DNA from: Ampelomyces quisqualis
Taxonomy: Eukaryota; Ascomycota; Dothideomycetes; Pleosporales; Phaeosphaeriaceae
Length of the DNA: 64,000 nt
NCBI GenBank assembly: GCA_018398575.1
Contig: JAGTXZ010000014.1
Location: 1,116,001-1,180,000 of the forward strand
Direction: 5' to 3'
Every line of letters begins with the position of its first letter. The first letter of the stretch is position 1. The notes under the pieces were generated by a model. It was not told the DNA's origin. It searched no databases and worked only from the letters and a program-made list of their open reading frames with translations. The position numbers and the translations under genes are program-made. Positions 44,648 to 55,757 of the stretch are shown in pieces.

Positions 44648-45158
44648 GTTGTATTTTCTATTTTTGACGTGGCGCATGCCATTCCAAGTCCTGTTGCATT
44701 GTATGGTGTTGGAGTTTGGATATTCTGTGCATTTCTTTGCGTTGGGCCGGCGAGTGATTGCGACAGCATGAGGGCATATAATAACAGTCGGCGTTTTGCT
44801 TTACGATGCTCAATGTATGCGTCATATAGATAGATTTCATAAATGAACAGCATGATTGTCAGCCAGACCATGTCTCTTCTCGCTGTGGATGTACAGTACC
44901 TCCGCGGCAGCCAATGACGGGGCGTGGAGGTCGGCTTACGACATCGTCGGGGTCTGGAATCTGGATTGTAGTCAGCGAATCCGTGGTTGGCTCAGCGCCC
45001 GGCCTGCCCACCTTTTCTGCCAAGGCACGTCACGTGTCTAGAGAATTATTGCCATTCGGCTCCTTGATGGTAGATAGTCGACCTTCCCACCCAACGCTCA
45101 TTAGACAGACTCAACGAGAGCACGAGTATCCTGAGCCGCCGGCCGAGCTCTACACACC
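44648..45158. other. Intergenic, promoter of CCP1
   Basis: About 510 bp. A CACGTG palindrome preceded by CACGT (gcacgtcacgtg) sits at 45026-45036, about 125 bp before the CCP1 start. No other feature seen. Confidence 0.5.
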
Positions 45159-46360
45159 ATGGCGTCCGCCTCACGAGCCTTCTCTCGCGCTCTACGCACC
45201 GCGGCTCCTACTTTCCGGAGCACCACGACGCGCTCTGCCCGCCTCGCCGCTCGCTCACAAACCACCCAGCGCAAGCAGTGGCAGCGCGGCTACGCTTCCA
45301 GCAGCGAATTCAACCCGGACAATGAAGACGGCCCGGACAAGTACGAGGGCAACCCGACCGGCCTGCTTGTGGGCGCTGCGACTCTTTTCACCGGGGCTGT
45401 TGTGTACGGCCTGTACATACAGAAGCCAGAGCTATTTGGCCAGGAACCCAAGCGGCGTGTTTTCGTGCCACGCTTCGGAGACTACCAGCAGGTCTACGAC
45501 ACTATTGCGAAGAGGCTGCAGGAGCATGACAACTACGACGATGGCAGCTATGGGCCCGTCTTGCTGCGGTTAGCGTGGCACGCATCTGGAACGTGAGTAT
45601 CAACAAGCAGCCCAGCCTTTCGCCTCCTCCAGGACTGACCATGTCCAGGTACGACAAGCTGACCAACACTGGCGGCTCCAACGGCGCAACCATGCGCTTC
45701 GCACCCGAGGGCGACCACGGCGCCAACGCCGGCCTCAAAGCCGCCCGCGATTTCCTCGAGCCCGTCAAGGAGGCGTTTCCCTGGATCACCTACTCGGACC
45801 TGTGGATCCTTGCCGGCGTGTGCTCTATCCAGGAAATGCAGGGCCCCAAGATCCCCTACCGCATCGGCCGCTCAGACCGCGACCTCAGCTTCTGCACACC
45901 CGACGGCCGCCTGCCCGATGCGTCCAAGGACAGCAGCCACATCCGCGCCATCTTTGGCCGCATGGGCTTCAGCGACAAGGAAATGGTTGCTCTGTCTGGC
46001 GCACACGCACTTGGTCGCTGCCACACCGACCGCTCTGGCTACCATGGGCCGTGGACCTTCTCGCCCACCACCCTGACCAACGACTACTTCAAGCTGCTTC
46101 TCGAGGAGAAGTGGGCCTACAAGAAGTGGAATGGCCCCAAGCAATTCGAGGACGTCAAGACCAAGACGCTGATGATGTTGCCGACGGATATGGAACTTGT
46201 CAAGGACAAGAGTTTCAGAAAGTACACGGAGCTGTATGCCAGAGATCAAGACGCTTTCTTCAAGGACTTTAGCGATGCCGTTGTCAAACTCTTCGAGCTG
46301 GGCGTGCCTTTCCAGCACCCCGAGGATCTGAGATATATCTTCAAGAGCAGCTTCGACTAG
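45159..46360 (+). CDS. CCP1: Mitochondrial cytochrome c peroxidase
   Basis: Haem peroxidase of the intermembrane space that reduces hydrogen peroxide with electrons from cytochrome c. Exons 45159-45592 and 45649-46360, 381 residues, 56-nt intron (GTGAGT to GTCCAG). The long presequence is Arg/Ser/Ala-rich and followed by a hydrophobic sorting segment ([20 protein letters not shown]). The distal site [11 protein letters not shown] gives Arg137, Trp140 and His141. The proximal haem ligand is His264 in SGAHALG. The radical-forming Trp corresponds to Trp280 in HGPWTF, and its Asp partner to Asp325 in LPTDMEL. All key residues of yeast Ccp1 are present, so it should be active. Confidence 0.96.
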
Positions 46361-46938
46361 ACGTACATGTGAGCGGGCCATGTGCATTGCGCGTTCGTTT
46401 GCGTTTGGTGTTGTGATATCCATGTAGACTATTTAGACTCTCCTATACTCGCTGCAGTACAATTCGATTTCGAAGAGATTCAGTACAATCGGACAGCTCC
46501 ACGTATTGACTGATTGAGGTCGTTTTGTGAGTCGATTGTGACATGGCGAGAAATGTAAGCTGGACCTACCCGATGATGCACGTGTGCTGGACACGTACTT
46601 TGCACCAAGTGAAGATCATGCTGTACATAGCATGGCTGTCATCTCCCGTCACGACTCATCTGGTTTCTCAGCAATTCGTATTCGGCCAAAGCAATGCCTG
46701 GGGCACTTCACACACTGGTAAATTAGCTCCTAGAACATTAAACAGCATTGTATTCGTCGCGCAGGAATTTCTGGCTTCAGATGACGTTGCTTCCCCCCGC
46801 GGAGTTGGACAGGCGACCCAATACGAGTTTCTGCTGGTCCTTAGCTACATGTCCTCAGATACCAGATATGCTCCGTGTAGGATCGAATCACTATCGATAC
46901 ATGCTTGTACAACAAGGCCCACCGACGATCGCCCACGT
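46361..46938. other. Convergent intergenic region
   Basis: Between the 3' ends of CCP1 and the following reverse-strand gene. A CACGTG occurs at 46579-46584 but not near a gene start. A forward frame (46543-46965) shows no protein features. Confidence 0.45.
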
Positions 46939-48090
46939 TCAATCCTCGACAAGCACCTGTGCTAGCCTCTCATTCTTCTTCTGCCAGTAGATCTTGTAGT
47001 CTTTCTTCGTCTTCTTATAGTCGTCAAACTCCTTCCTTCCCAGTTCCTGTATCTTCGCCTCCAGTGTGTCAAACTGCTGCTTCGGCAACGCGGGAATCGT
47101 AGGCACTGGGGCAAGACGCAAGCGAGTCGGCTGATACAAGAAGTCGAGTATCTTCTTTGGCGATGCCGAAAGGCCCTCGTCGGTGACATATGTCTCAAAG
47201 GTCACCCGTTTCTTGATGCGCGCGGTGCATGGTTGAGGCGAAGTACCTTGTTCCGGAACAAACAGTGCAGACTCAGAGAGCCCGGCGGCATCTTTTTGGG
47301 TGAAGAGCATCGATTTCATAGCATCTTCTCCCAGACACTGCACGCCGACCTTCCAGATCTCGCCCACGGTGGTCTCCCAGTCCGTCTTTAGCTTCTCGAC
47401 TTCCGCCTTTTGCTTCGCGACGTGGTCGGTGTAGTCCATCATACGGACCTCAAGGGTACTCATGAGCTGCGTCTGCGTACCGTCTGATTCTGTCCGTGTC
47501 AGGCCAACTTTGTAGGCAGAAATGGATTGGTACAGTTTGAGAGCCTCGCGCTCGAACTTGGCTGGCATCGTGAGGCGGACGGGGGAGGCTGTGCCGTCTG
47601 CGACATCCGACGAAATGGCGTGTAAGCTGTTCTCGTAGAGAGCGCCCAGAAGTCCTTCGAGAGTAGTATTGATTTTCAACGTAGTACTCTTGTAGAGGTG
47701 GCGGCGGTAGTCGTCGCTGGTCTCTGCGCTCCGTCAGCTGTCACCATCTGCACAGCCTACGGCAATATTAAATGTACCCATGTATTCGACAGCTAGAGGG
47801 TGCATCTCTGACTTTCTCTTGGATACCTTGTATGCCGCCTGTTGGGGACTGTGTGAGCTCGGTATCGACTGGAAGCTCTGCAGCTCTTCCAATGCATTCT
47901 TCTGCGTCAGTTTTTGCACCTTTGGAGCCAGCTGCGCCTGTTGGAGAAAGTCTTTGCTGAGTTCTGGCTGCCGTTTGAAGATTGCAGCAACCGAAACCAA
48001 CTTTTTATCCTTCACTGGCGTGAGTTGCCTGGGTAGCAGCTGCTTCTTGTGACGCGGTCGCAAAATGGGAGCGGCATGCTGGGCTTCCAT
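46939..48090 (-). CDS. Conserved coiled-coil protein with RVxF (PP1-docking-like) motif
   Basis: Exons 47761-48090 and 46939-47721 with a very short 39-nt intron (GTAGGC to GCAGAG), 370 residues; the exact acceptor is uncertain by a few bases. The N-terminus is basic (RPRHKKQLLPRQLTPVKDKK). The C-terminal exon is helical: TLKINTTLEGLLGALYENSL, FEREALKLYQSISAYKVGL, MMDYTDHVAKQKAEVEKLKTDW and a final KKTKKDYKIYWQKKNERLAQVL. In the middle, RIKKRVTFETYV contains a KKRVTF motif preceded by basic residues, the form that docks on protein phosphatase 1. I do not recognise the family, and the phosphatase link is inference from this one motif. Confidence 0.72.
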
Positions 48091-48449
48091 GTTGCTGCAC
48101 TGGAAAAGGAAGAAACGGGCAAGGAAGTGGAGAGGCGAAGGCGAGTGGTGAGCTATGTGCATCCACTGGGTCTGAAGGTTAGTCCGGCTCCGGCAAGGAA
48201 GGTACGAAGGCACAACGAGCAGGTGCGCTACCGACGCAGTGTCAGATCCTTGACAATCATGACAAGGTAAAGGTACCGCATTAGTAAAGAAGACGCAAGG
48301 AATCGCCTAGGACTCTGGGTAAACAGGCGCGTAAGTTTCCCAAGCATCTGTCAGGTACTAAAGCCTTGCATTCCTAGGGCATGAACAATCTGGTATACAG
48401 GCAAAAAAAACGGCAGCATCTTCAGACCATGTCAGCGCTTTTCATGCCT

Positions 48450-49044
48450 TCACGGCTGCTCCCCTCCAGCAGGGACAACAACGCCCTTCTCTTCCAGCAT
48501 CTTCGCCAGCGATCCATCCTGATGCATCGTCATGAGAATGTCGCAGCCACCAATGAACTCCTTGTCGACATACAGCTGCGGTATGGTCGGCCACTCCGAG
48601 TACTCTTTGATGCCTACGAATGGATTGTCAGCGCATTGTGCGCAGTACTTTGCAACGAGCTCCAGAGCGCTGCGACTCACCTGATCTGAGATCCTGATCC
48701 TCCAACACATTAAAGGCTGTAAACTTGTCCGGATCCACGCCCTGCATGCCCAAAATTTGTATGCTCGCTCTTGAGAAGCCGCATTGTGGTGTCTCTGGTG
48801 TACCCTTCATGAACAGAACCACGGGTGCTGATGCAACAGCCTTGTCAATTGCAGTCCTGACCTCATTGGAGAGGAATCGCGCTTGGAGCGGTGTGACGAA
48901 GCGTATTGAGGCGGAGAGGCGAGTCGCCGGTGTGCTTGCGCGGGCTGCTGCTCGGAACGCCTAGCGACATGAGTGGTTAGCTTGCCGTTGGGCAAGAACG
49001 AATACATGTGTCGTTACCGAAGGTATGACACGTCTAGGGAGCAT
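48450..49044 (-). CDS. GRX5: Mitochondrial monothiol glutaredoxin GRX5
   Basis: Iron-sulfur cluster transfer protein of the mitochondrial ISC machinery. Exons 49018-49044 (27 nt), 48681-48960 and 48450-48613, 156 residues; introns of 57 and 67 nt with GTAACG and GTGAGT donors. The presequence is Arg/Ala/Ser-rich ([18 protein letters not shown]). Family signatures: [19 protein letters not shown] with the single active Cys near residue 69, [39 protein letters not shown] and the glutathione-contacting WPTIPQLY and GGCDI segments. The CGFS motif without a second Cys identifies the monothiol class. Intact. Confidence 0.96.
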
Positions 49045-49573
49045 CGTGAAGGTTATGGAAATCGGTGGTGGAGTGATTGGGAATGCAGAGCACCTCCGCA
49101 GTTCGCCGCAAAGTATTGGGCATGAGGTCACCAGGGTGCCAAGACCGAGATGCCATGAGATGATTACTGTACTTTAGCTGTCACATATTCTGGAGCATCT
49201 TGATGCCTTCACGCTTACATAAATTACACCTTGAACACCATGCGCTTCACTTCAGGCTCATCTGCAAAAGGTCGCCTTTCATGGTTGCGCCTGAGAAGAG
49301 TGCACAGGATGCATTTCAACGTGGCTCAGCGTTGAATAAAACTCAACATGTGCAGCCAGAACACAAACATTACACCGTAATATTAAGCTCGGCGAACCGA
49401 CATGCACATCTCAATCGCGTTGTAGCGACGATGCCATGGGCTCAAAGAAAATACTAACACCAAAACCCGCAAATGCCCATGGTATCTTCCAGAACGCCAA
49501 AAACGCCAAATGCAATGCCACCGTTATCGCTCAATAATGTGACCGCCTATTGTGTGTTACATGCGTTGCGATA
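49045..49573. other. Intergenic, no gene seen
   Basis: About 530 bp between GRX5 upstream sequence and the 3' end of the 7TM-MFS gene. No coding or RNA features recognised. Confidence 0.45.
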
Positions 49574-52359
49574 CTATTTCCTGTGCGAATTGGCGCTCGA
49601 GGAACTGCTGGAGTAAGTTCCGAAGACTGGTATGGCGGGCTCAGCGGTCGTGATGCTCATGCTTCCTTCTCGGGACGCCAGTCCTTCAGGCCAGCTTCGT
49701 CGCTCTCTATGCTCAACGGAAGGGAATCGGTCGTCCTCGTGCAAAGCGAGTCGATTCCGCAGCTTGCTCAATCTCTTAACCTTCTTCTCGCCCGATTCCT
49801 CCTTTCTCTCCTCCTCAGCTTCCGACTCCCTTCGGATCATTTCATCTCGCATAGGATCGGATATCTTTCTGGTTGCAGGCAGCGTATTAAGCCAGATTGG
49901 ATACAATGTGCCTGCTGCAAAGGCGGCGACGATGACGCAGAATGCGTATTGCGCGTTGTTACTCTTCAGAACTGCAAACATGATGGGCGGGATGACTGCG
50001 CCTCCACCAATGGCTGCAGTGAGGAGCACGGAGGCGTCCTTGGTGTGCTTTCCCATGCCGCGAATTCCCTGTGCGAAGATCTGCGGGAACAGGGGGCCCT
50101 CGAAGAACATGACGAGAACTATCATTGCAGCGCCTGTGGACCCAGAGGTCTTCATGGTGGCAGCTGCGAGAGCGACGGATCCAAGGTAGAAGAAGAGTAG
50201 GCTGAAACGCGGCTTGACCCAGATATCCAGCGCGGCAGCTAAAAAGCGGGAAGCAGCAAAGGCCGTGTGCCCGATGGCCTGATGTGACACATAGTCGGCG
50301 GAAGGGTTGACGCGATGGAGATACTCGGCGAATGATGTTGATGTGGACTCTTGACCTCCAACGTAACAGAACTGGCTGAATACAGCTATGCCAAGGCCTA
50401 TCCAGAGCACTCTAACAGTCTTTCGCCCAATGTTGACCGTTCCGTCGCGCGGTATAGGCATCCTTGCGCTGGCCACCTCGAGCTCTTCGTCGGAGGCCTC
50501 TGGAAGTGGTATGTAGAAGTATATAATAGCGAGCATGATGTTGAAAAACGATATCCCAAGATAGGTCCACTGCACGTCGATCAAGCTCTCCGCATTGGCA
50601 GTGAAGAGAACCTTTTTTGCAAGCAGTGGCGAGACGACGGTGCCAACAGCTTGTACCGCTTGGGAGAGGTTCAAACGCACTTCAGCATACTCCGGTGGTC
50701 CGCAGAGGGCGATAAAGGGATTGGCGCTAAGCTCCAACGTTGACAAGCCAGCCCCTACGATGAAGTTTGAGACCAAGAACGCGGGAAAGCTGTTGAGAAC
50801 AGCCGACGGCCAGAAGACGAGGGTGCCACAAGCATAGACAGACAAGCCCACCATGTAACAAGCCTTGAAGCCCCAAGTCTTGAAAACCAATCTTCCAAAC
50901 GTGAGTGGACCTACAATGTAGCCAACATAGTAAGCGCTATGTTGTCCTACTGTTTGCCAATCCGACATTCGGGCTACTTCTTGGAACCTGGAGTTGAGCA
51001 CGTCGAGGAAGCCGTACGCAAAGCCCCAGATGAAGAACAGGAATGTAACCATGAGGACAGGATAGATAGACTCGCGTACACTGCGAAGCGTGATGTTCTT
51101 CTTCTGTCCAGTATTCACGAAATCGAAGAACGTGATAGACTGCCTACGCGTGCGCCTTGTCGTGGCGTATGTAATGGCCGTGTTTGATGGTCTCAACTGC
51201 GGAAGCTCGTTCATGTCTGGCGTCGTGAGAAAATCCTTCATATCCATGGATGCATCGCCACTGCCGCGTACTCGAGAAAGTTTGGTCAACGGCGATGTAG
51301 GTGGCGTCAATGGATCGGACTGTCGTCGCGTATCAAGAATATCCGGATATAGCACCGGCTCATCACTCGTGTGTGTAGCTGTCGGGTCGTTGAAACTTGC
51401 ATGATCGATGATCCAGCTCGGCAAGAATCTCCTGGCGAGAGGCTTCAATGCGGGCACACACCCACACATGATGCCTATGTTGATTTCGACGGCACTCCAC
51501 ATGAACGATAGAGAAGAGTACCATGCAAATTCGCCGGTATTTCTTTGCTCGTTACCGCTTTCGGACTGATCGCTCTTTGCAGCGCGAAGGGTCGCCCGTT
51601 GCGCATTCTGCAGGTATGCTATGCGGATGACATCTACCACGGCAACAAACACACCAAATCCGAAAGTGATGACGAGGATAATCTTCTGCTTTTTTGGAAG
51701 CCGCATGCTGGTGAGGATGGGCATAGGCAGAAAGAAGATGGCAAGATCGGTAATGATATTGAGCGGCGCCGAAGACAAGTAGATGGTGACGATGTTTGTG
51801 CAAGAAGCCGTGACGGGAACAGGCGATGCCCAGGCCGCAGTGATAGGGCGACATTGCACGATGTTGAGAATGGTCAGAGCCAATCCACCAACATTGACGA
51901 CGACGAGAGTAGCGATTGTGGCCCAGCGAAAAACTTTCTGGGTCTTGGACAGGCTTAAGTAGAAGACTAGGATAGACGTCTTGGTCGCCATCAAAGCAGG
52001 GTTCTGTGATGTATTAGTCCTAGACCAACGAAGCTGACGCATATTCTCAAACTTACGTAGAGCACCGAGAAGACGTAGGAAGTCTGCTTCATCGACTGGA
52101 GCCACGCTGCTGGAATGTCCTCTTGTCGCCTACCGAGGCCTTTTGTCGTGCCATAGCATACTGAAAACGAGGCTCCGAAGGCAAGGACCCAGGCCAGAAT
52201 CATGGTGTAATCATCCCATCCTGGCTTCCTCATAACTGCAAATCGTGAGACCAAGCGCAGGCCAACGAACAGAGAGCAGAAAGCCAGTGTGGCAGCGGAC
52301 ACGCCTAGGACGAGAGGGCCTCTGGTAGAGAAACCATGATCGAAGCCTGTCTTACTCAT
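49574..52359 (-). CDS. Fusion: fungal rhodopsin-like 7TM domain plus fucose-permease-like MFS transporter
   Basis: Exons 52057-52359 and 49574-52003 (53-nt intron, GTAAGT to CACAG, phase 0 joining VLYNPALMATKTS), 910 residues. Residues about 1-310 form a seven-helix domain of the fungal rhodopsin-like/PTH11-type class: KPGWDDYTMILAW, IVQCRPITAAW, DLAIFFLPMPIL, AVEINIGIMCGCVPALKPL. A hydrophilic Ser/Thr/Pro linker (about 310-430) leads to a 12-helix MFS domain with fucose-permease-like strings: VTFLFFIWGFAYGFLDVLN, YYVGYIVGPLTFGRL, GLSTLELSANPFIALCG, LNLSQAVQAVGTVVSPLL, FFEGPLFPQIFAQGIRGMG. The C-tail is charged and Ser-rich. No stop or splice signal splits the domains, so one polypeptide is predicted. 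Ligand and sugar substrate are unknown; coupling of sensing and transport is a guess. Confidence 0.88.
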
Positions 52360-53148
52360 CGCGGATGCTGAGCCGAAGACGATGCACTTGCAAACATGAT
52401 AGAGCGAAAGTGATTGATGCGATAGAGTGCAAGGGATTCTCTACCGCGGTCGCGTATCTCGAGAGAGGGGGGTATTGTTAGGCCGCAACATGCTCCGGCG
52501 CCAGCCTGGAGTGGGGTACCGAGAATGCGTTGATGAAAAGGGCGAAGGGTGAAGGGTGTGTGTAGGAGGGAGTGATGACTGATGGACTGCAGCGGGGGAG
52601 GTGCGCTGATATTAGCGGCAGGCGCAAATGCGGCATGTGCGGTGAAGGGTCTTCCAACCCCAGAATTCCCGCACCACTCCACGGCAGCGCAGGAGGAGCG
52701 AGTCAAGCCGAGTTTGCATGGTGGCGCAGCCGCAGAAGAGCCATTGGTGGAGCGCGTCAATGAGGTTGTGGTGTTGGGGCCCGCGCATGACGACGACAAC
52801 TGCTGCCACCGTCTGGCACACTCCCGCTTGCGTTCGCCCGCCGTCGAGTCGCGAGCCACCAAGACAGTCTCATGACAGCAAGCAACTCGTTCTTTTGATT
52901 ACGTGGGTAAACGACCTAAAACATCCGTGCAGCCTCTAAGAGTGCTTGTCGTACCAGCAACGGAGGGAATTTCTTTGTTTTACTGTAATCATTAATTTCG
53001 ACGCATCAAGTGCATCGTGATTCGTTCATCGCTTCCAATCTCGATAGGGTTAGACTGGAGCGATCCTCGCATGGCCCAGCCAAGAATGCGGGGTTACTTG
53101 CTGGGCTAACCTGGTGTCCTGGACATTAACCACAGCCTAGGCGCCAAT
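52360..53148. other. Intergenic, promoter of the 7TM-MFS gene
   Basis: About 790 bp. Frames on both strands between 52560 and 52880 are open but Cys/Arg/Ala-biased without motifs. Nothing else recognised. Confidence 0.45.
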
Positions 53149-53785
53149 GACCAACAAGAGAGTGTCACCAGGGCCATGCGAGGAAGAACAGGCAGAGCCT
53201 CACTGCATGGCAATAGACTAGGCCAATCGTACAGTAAATCCAACGACTTCCACGCAAGCCGGCGGTCCTGGCATGTTCCCATAGCGCCCCCTCCCGACCA
53301 TGCCGGCGTTTCGAAGAAGACAAAGAAACAGTTTCCTACTCTTGCGCTAGCGAACGGGGAATCTCTACGGTGGGATTCGTCCGTCAATATTCGTCACATG
53401 CACAAAATTGATCTGTCCCTCCTACGACCATACACCAATCCGGAGACTCCAGACGCAGAAGTGTTGGGCTTCGAACGGGAGTCGGTCATAGGGATGTTGG
53501 CCAACATCAGATCCAATGCTATTATCAACGGGGGTAAAGGTGAGAAAGAAGGAATATGTTTCTAACTTGCAGACTCTGAAGCTGCTGGCAGCCACGGTCG
53601 TAGTATGTGATACTGCTCGGGTGGATTTTTTGGAGGCTATGATAGACGCCGATCAAGTAGCTGGTCCACCGCCGAAACTTCCTCCAGATGGTAATGCAAC
53701 GTCTGTGTTCGGATCGCTGGTACAGCAGACGGTAGTGCAGCCTGTTGAGAATCTGCCAGACGAGGTGCAATATGCCGACGAATAA
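53149..53785 (+). pseudogene. Conserved fungal protein gene with a one-base frameshift
   Basis: The first part (ATG at 53176; another ATG at 53149 in a different frame) reads KKQFPTLALANGESLRWD, HMHKIDLSLLRPYTNPETPDAEVLGFERESVIGMLANIRSNAIING. It then runs into a stop shortly after a GGGGG run near 53529. The sequence clearly continues in the next frame with KKEYVSNLQTLKLLAATVVVCDTARVDFLEAMIDADQVAGPPPKLP and ends DEVQYADE at 53785. Removing one G from the run would join the frames, either directly or through a 39-nt GTAAAG...TTGCAG intron in phase 0. So the gene is broken by one base, or the assembly has a homopolymer error. The protein family is unnamed. Confidence 0.6.
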
Positions 53786-53788
53786 TGC

Positions 53789-54823
53789 CTAATCCGAGTG
53801 GATTCGTCCACACTCGCTGCGATGACCGTACTTCTCGATCCAGGTCAATGTATTCTTCACGCGCCCTAGAAGTACAGTTGATCCAGCGAAGTCTTCAATC
53901 TTTGAGGCGTACTCTCGTAGTGCCGCACATATATCAGCGGCATCGTGCTGCAGCGCCTTGTCGGCAACAATCGTTCGAATCAAGACCCAGAGTGCTTCAT
54001 GCTCCAGCCTCAAGTCGAGGCCGTAGCCTAGTACCTGTTTCACCAAAGCCGTCCGCCTCGCGAGCGGCTCGACCCTGGGGATGAGAAAAAGGAGGCAGGA
54101 CCAGCCCGACGTGTCGCTGGGGTGTTTGCAGCACCAATCTTTGACCACGTGAGCGAAGTCGATTGTAGCCTCCATGCCATCGACCCTCTTGACTAGACTC
54201 CGCGCGTATTGCCACGCGTAGTAGTTCTTCGGGTGCCGTTCGCCGGACTTGCACACGGAAACGAGCTCTCTTCGCCAAAATTCCACATGGGCGTCTTCAG
54301 GCACGGCTTCTACGTTGCTCGGAAGAGCAAGTCGAGAGAGCCATAAGCGATGATGCCAAAGTGTAGGCGACTTTGACTGGCGGTGTAGCGGAGATGTGAG
54401 AATGCTGTCCAAGAAGCAGAATTCATACTGCAAGGCTTTCCGGTAGGCCAACTGGGCGGCTGGCGAGTCGTCGGACTGGAGTGCGAGGAGGCTGCGTTTG
54501 CGGAAGTTCGCAGCCGTCAGATGTTCTGGGTCAAACAGGAGTAGGACTTTGGTGGCTCGCAGTGCCAGAGACCGGCCGTCTCCGTCTTTTGCGTTTTGGA
54601 AGAAGAGCTTCCGCGCCGCAACGAAGGCTAGGGCAAGAATGCTCTTGGGCACCCCGAGATTGCGGCCGTCCTCCATGACGAGTCCATCTCGCGGCTTGAT
54701 GGCAGACGGCAGCACTTCGATTTCGACAATGTGGCGGTGGTGTGCTTCCAGATAGCTGCTCAGGGCCTGGTACGCTTCCGTCTGCAATGTCGCCGTCGCC
54801 GTCGCCGCCTCCTCGTGGCCCAT
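53789..54823 (-). CDS. Protein prenyltransferase alpha-subunit repeat protein (PTAR1/Ecm9-like)
   Basis: Single exon, 344 residues, ATG at 54823. Shows degenerate prenyltransferase alpha-subunit (PPTA) helical repeats: LYRKALQYEF-type helices with the Trp-His-His-Arg signature in SPTLWHHRLWLSRLAL, KNYYAWQYARSLVKRV and DTSGWSCLLFLIPRV. Catalytic alpha subunits of farnesyl and Rab geranylgeranyl transferases have five well-kept repeats; here only about three are clear and the overall length fits the PTAR1/Ecm9 group. In animals PTAR1 pairs with RabGGTase beta in a fourth prenyltransferase; whether this holds in fungi is not shown by the sequence. Divergent from GET1 across 155 bp. Confidence 0.87.
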   Translation of the reverse strand: MGHEEAATATATLQTEAYQALSSYLEAHHRHIVEIEVLPSAIKPRDGLVMEDGRNLGVPKSILALAFVAARKLFFQNAKDGDGRSLALRATKVLLLFDPEHLTAANFRKRSLLALQSDDSPAAQLAYRKALQYEFCFLDSILTSPLHRQSKSPTLWHHRLWLSRLALPSNVEAVPEDAHVEFWRRELVSVCKSGERHPKNYYAWQYARSLVKRVDGMEATIDFAHVVKDWCCKHPSDTSGWSCLLFLIPRVEPLARRTALVKQVLGYGLDLRLEHEALWVLIRTIVADKALQHDAADICAALREYASKIEDFAGSTVLLGRVKNTLTWIEKYGHRSECGRIHSD

Positions 54824-54978
54824 GGTGAGCGCAGGCTAATGAACCGGCAACGCGCCAAGAAGTATCGTACCTGCAGCCTTGGCCCTTCACCCTCTCGGCG
54901 CCGCACCAGCAGTCCAGCACCACGTGGGCATGCGACAGGCGCAAACCACGCGACAGCCCAGCCCAACTACGCCTCGCC

Positions 54979-55757
54979 ATGCCGTCTCTACTGCTGGTCG
55001 TATTCACGCTGCAGTTGCTGCTCCACATTGTCAACACGGTGGGCGCAAGCACGGTGAACGACGTGGTGAGCCCCGCAGTCCAGTCTGCAATGCCTGGACG
55101 CGTCGACCGCTAACATATGCCCGCAGCTATGGATGCTCTACAACAAGCTGCCCACGCCGACGTCGGGCTCGGCGCAACAGGCGCAGAAGCTCAAGAAGGA
55201 CATCGTCCAGCTGAAGCGCGAGCTTGCAAACACGTCGCCGCAGGACAATTTCTCCCGCTGGGCGAAGCTGGACAGGCAGCATAACAAGGCCATGGCCGAG
55301 TTCCAGAAGATTGGTGCGTATCACGACGGCTGCCATCCATGGTTGCGATTGCCGTCTAACACACGCGCCCACAGATGGCTCTCTGCGCACCCACCACACG
55401 ACCTTCACATCTGTCGTCTCCACCCTCCGCTGGGTCGGCACACAGGGCCTCCGCTTCGCCCTGCAGTTCTGGTTCGCCAAGTCGCCCATGTTCTGGATGC
55501 CCGCGGGCTGGCTGCCGTACTACGCCGAATGGATATTGAGTTTCCCGCGCGCGCCGCTGGGCAGCGTGAGCATCAACGTGTGGGGCATCGCATGTGCCAG
55601 CATGATTGCGCTGGCGGCACAAGGGCTCGCGGCCGTCTGGGTGCTTGTCACGCATAAGCCAACGCCTGCCGCAGCCGAGAAGACGCGCGCGAAGGAAGCA
55701 GCCATGGCGTTCGCAACGAACCAACCACCAGTGCGGTCTGGGCACAAGGAACTATAG
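54979..55757 (+). CDS. GET1: GET complex subunit GET1
   Basis: ER receptor subunit that takes tail-anchored proteins from Get3. Exons 54979-55065, 55127-55313 and 55375-55757, 218 residues; introns of 61 and 61 nt with GTGAGC and GTGCGT donors. First membrane segment LLLVVFTLQLLLHIVNTVG, then the cytosolic coiled coil AQQAQKLKKDIVQLKRELANTSPQDNFSRWAKLDRQHNKAMAEFQKI (the Get3-binding clamp), followed by two more membrane regions (FALQFWFAKSPMFWMPAGWLPYYAEWIL and VSINVWGIACASMIALAAQG) with the family motif PxGxLPYxxEWxLSFPRAPxGSVSIxxW. Complete. Confidence 0.95.

Noticed and set aside
44439..44771. Alternative frame at the end of the F-box gene (VARQINTLQQHLLRG) as a possible spliced C-terminus
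   Set aside because: No convincing donor/acceptor pair joins it and the single-exon frame ends in a reasonable tail; left as a note on uncertainty.
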